DNA from: Gammaproteobacteria bacterium
GTDB taxonomy: Bacteria; Pseudomonadota; Gammaproteobacteria; Pseudomonadales; Azotimanducaceae
Reading direction: 5' to 3'
DNA: 7,252 nucleotides
Assembly (NCBI GenBank): GCA_002704325.1
Contig: PAFJ01000018.1
Coordinates: 33,697 to 40,948 of the forward strand
Shown here one piece after another: positions 5,318 through 7,252 of the stretch; the first letter of the stretch is position 1; each line of letters begins with the position of its first letter. Below the pieces are notes generated by a model. The model was not told the DNA's origin. It did not search any database and saw nothing but the letters and a program-made list of their open reading frames with translations. The position numbers and the translations under genes were made by a program.

Positions 5318-6559
5318 ATGAACAGCCCCAAACCGCAAAGGACACCTGGGCCCATCTTAAAGTCCACCAAACTCGATAATGTGTGCTATGACATTCGCGG
5401 CCCTGTGCTCAAAGCGGCAAATCAACTCGAAACCGATGGTCATACGGTGCTGAAGCTAAATATTGGTAACCCTGCCCCTTGGGGCTTCAATGCCCCGGAA
5501 GAAATATTGCGCGACGTCATTCGTAACGTGCCGCAATCACAGGGTTATTGCGACTCGAAAGGCCTGTATTCGGCACGCAAAGCTATCATGCAATATTGTC
5601 AGCAAGTGGAGATTACCAATGTCGATGTCGATGATATCTACATCGGTAACGGCGTATCCGAACTGGTGGCTATGTCCATTCAGGCGTTAGTGAACGATGG
5701 CGATGAAGTACTGATTCCCAGCCCCGATTTCCCTCTCTGGAGCGCTGCTGTAAACCTTTGTGGGGGCACGCCGGTCCACTACCTGTGCGACGAGGAAAAC
5801 GACTGGCAGCCGGACCTTGCTGATTTACGCAGCAAGATAACCCCTCAGACTAAAGCCCTAGTGGTGATAAACCCCAACAACCCCACCGGCGCCGTCTACC
5901 AACGCGAGATGCTCGAGCAACTGGTAGCCATCGGCCGTGAATTCGATCTGGTCATGTTCGCCGATGAAATCTACGACAAAATTTTATTCGATGAGGAATC
6001 TTATATTCCACTGGCGTCTCTCACCAACGATCTACTTATGCTGACATTCAGTGGCCTGTCAAAGTCTTATAGGGCTGCTGGATTTCGCTCTGGATGGCTG
6101 GTCGTTAGCGGCGCTCGTGAGCGAGCGCAGGACTACATCGACGGACTAAACATACTCGCCTCAACCCGTCTGTGTGCAAATGTGCCTACACAACACGCGA
6201 TTCAAACCGCTCTTGGCGGACACCAGAGCATCTACGAGCTTACTGCCCCGGGTGGTCGCCTTTACGAACAACGCAACGTCGCTTGGCAAATGCTCAATGA
6301 GATAGACGGAGTCTCCTGTGTAAAACCTAAGGGCGCGCTGTATCTGTTCCCTAGAATCGATACCGAAAAATTTAATATCCAAGATGATGAACAATTTATT
6401 CTGGACGTGCTGATGCAGGAAAAGGTCCTCATGGTCCAAGGAAGCGGTTTTAACTGGCCCCGCCACGATCATTTTAGAATAGTTTTCCTTCCCCACGTCG
6501 AACAACTGAGGGAAGCGCTGGGACGGCTAAAACGCTTTCTCGCCAATTACCAGCAATAA
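5318..6559 (+). CDS. alaA: Alanine aminotransferase AlaA (PLP-dependent class I/II)
   Basis: A 413-residue fold-type I aminotransferase, very close in remembered sequence to E. coli AlaA (YfbQ), which makes alanine from pyruvate and glutamate in the cytoplasm. Matching blocks include NVCYDIRGPVLK (21-32), LKLNIGNPAP (45-54), QGYCDSKGLYSARKAIM (75-91) and RLCANVP (284-290). Cofactor residues are in place: Asn188 in NPNNPTG, Asp216 and Tyr219 in ADEIYDK, the Schiff-base Lys249 in SGLSKSY, and the substrate-carboxylate Arg387 in HFRIVF. Length agrees with the family (about 405) apart from a slightly longer N-terminus. It is divergent from msrB and convergent with the ATP-NAD kinase gene, whose stop is 9 bases away. 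Regulation is not evident from the sequence; in E. coli alaA expression responds to leucine through Lrp, but I cannot identify an Lrp site here. Confidence 0.95.
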   Translation: MNSPKPQRTPGPILKSTKLDNVCYDIRGPVLKAANQLETDGHTVLKLNIGNPAPWGFNAPEEILRDVIRNVPQSQGYCDSKGLYSARKAIMQYCQQVEITNVDVDDIYIGNGVSELVAMSIQALVNDGDEVLIPSPDFPLWSAAVNLCGGTPVHYLCDEENDWQPDLADLRSKITPQTKALVVINPNNPTGAVYQREMLEQLVAIGREFDLVMFADEIYDKILFDEESYIPLASLTNDLLMLTFSGLSKSYRAAGFRSGWLVVSGARERAQDYIDGLNILASTRLCANVPTQHAIQTALGGHQSIYELTAPGGRLYEQRNVAWQMLNEIDGVSCVKPKGALYLFPRIDTEKFNIQDDEQFILDVLMQEKVLMVQGSGFNWPRHDHFRIVFLPHVEQLREALGRLKRFLANYQQ

Positions 6560-6568
6560 CTTAAGCCG

Positions 6569-7252
6569 CTATATTGGACTGGCAACTCGATACAAAGAGC
6601 GCTCGTCGTATCCAGTGATCACCTCAACAAGGCCACATAAACTCGCATCCAAGGCAGCATCATCCGAATCAATCAACAGCGGGCGCTGCTCCAGTGCGAG
6701 CAGTTTTTGTTTTGAACTCACTACGGTGAAGTCGTCGGGCCAGCAAAGCTTCGCCAACACAGCCGGAGAAAACTGTTGATTGCCACGCCCCAGTAAAAAT
6801 GCTTGCTGACGAGTGAAACTCAAAATCACGTGGGCAGGACCTTGTTGAATCACCGTTAGCAATTGCTGTGCCGTTGCGTCGATGACAAGCGAATGGTCCG
6901 GCAAACGCACATCCACTCCAAGCAATGTACCGGGTATCCCCAGCTCACGTTTGATTGCCAAACATGTGCTTCCGGGACCCAGAATCAAAGCAGTTTGACG
7001 ATCTTCCAGCCAACACTCACTGACATAAGTGGAAATCTCATTAACAGCCAACGCCTCCGTCTCTTTACCACCCACCTTAGTCTGTTGCAGTAAATCATTA
7101 GCTTCAGGTACCCACAGTTCACCATAACCGCGGGTGCGGACTGCTGCTCTCACGTCAACCTCCGAGCCACGCTCCGGTTCGACATAATCTCGCACCTCGC
7201 GGGCCACTCGATCGATCAACCGACCATTTGCCAGATCTGCCACCACCCGCGC
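6569..7252 (-). CDS. ATP-NAD kinase family protein (COG3199-like), C-terminal part
   Basis: The 5' end lies right of the window; the frame stays open to base 7252, so the GTG at 7246 is unlikely to be the true start. About 227 C-terminal residues are visible, against roughly 350-380 for the family. Counting from the GTG at 7246, family blocks are: RTRGYGELWVPEANDLL (37-53) followed by QQTKVGGKETEA (54-65), LILGPGST (87-94), TLLGVDV (107-113), LLGRGNQQFSP (151-161), RPLLID (188-193) and VITGYDE (209-215). Members phosphorylate or are predicted to phosphorylate NAD with ATP or polyphosphate; the N-terminal nucleotide-binding region needed to judge activity is not visible. Several normally glycine-rich positions differ from the pattern I remember: TRQQA (145-149) replaces a GGQG-type loop, and DSDD (193-196) a DTGD-type one. 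The gene converges on alaA with 9 bases between stops and no terminator. Confidence 0.85.
   Translation of the reverse strand, partial: ARVVADLANGRLIDRVAREVRDYVEPERGSEVDVRAAVRTRGYGELWVPEANDLLQQTKVGGKETEALAVNEISTYVSECWLEDRQTALILGPGSTCLAIKRELGIPGTLLGVDVRLPDHSLVIDATAQQLLTVIQQGPAHVILSFTRQQAFLLGRGNQQFSPAVLAKLCWPDDFTVVSSKQKLLALEQRPLLIDSDDAALDASLCGLVEVITGYDERSLYRVASPI

Overview
The window holds nine protein-coding genes, two of them cut by the window edges, packed tightly on both strands of what looks like a bacterial chromosome. The best organism clue is the last third. A very AlaA-like alanine aminotransferase sits divergently next to msrB, an arrangement I remember from Pseudomonas-type gammaproteobacteria. 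The proteobacterial COG3199-type ATP-NAD kinase and the CoA-thioester enzymes also fit a gammaproteobacterium, perhaps a marine or other environmental one. The genus cannot be read from the sequence. Base composition looks moderate and even, and I see no transposase, integrase, CRISPR array, tRNA or rRNA.

Layout. (1) Positions 1-3176, plus strand: five co-directional genes with gaps of 12 to 41 bases, probably one transcript. They are the 3' part of a histidine phosphatase gene, a crotonase-family enoyl-CoA hydratase/isomerase, a single-domain rhodanese, a six-helix membrane protein that matches the membrane half of 'fused MFS/spermidine synthase' proteins, and a spermidine-synthase-like Rossmann protein that starts with an apparent Sec signal peptide. 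(2) Positions 3182-5185, minus strand: an acyl-CoA synthetase and, upstream of it, msrB. The synthetase ends 5 bases from the end of the plus-strand cluster. (3) Positions 5318-6559, plus strand: alaA, divergent from msrB. (4) Positions 6569-7252, minus strand: the C-terminal part of an ATP-NAD kinase family protein, ending 9 bases from the end of alaA.

How the genes fit together. The acyl-CoA synthetase and the crotonase probably activate and then hydrate or isomerise some carboxylic acid as its CoA thioester; the substrate is unknown. MsrB repairs oxidised methionine and AlaA makes alanine from pyruvate. The pair at 1622-3176 is the least conventional part. It looks like a spermidine-synthase-type enzyme split into a membrane partner and a catalytic domain with a signal peptide and exactly two cysteines. 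This raises the question of which side of the membrane it works on and what substrate it uses.

Otherwise the window looks like ordinary chromosomal housekeeping and catabolic sequence. I found no convincing defence, mobile or RNA-based system. All intergenic gaps are under 140 bases. The largest, 5186-5317 between msrB and alaA, holds three AGCGCT palindromes.
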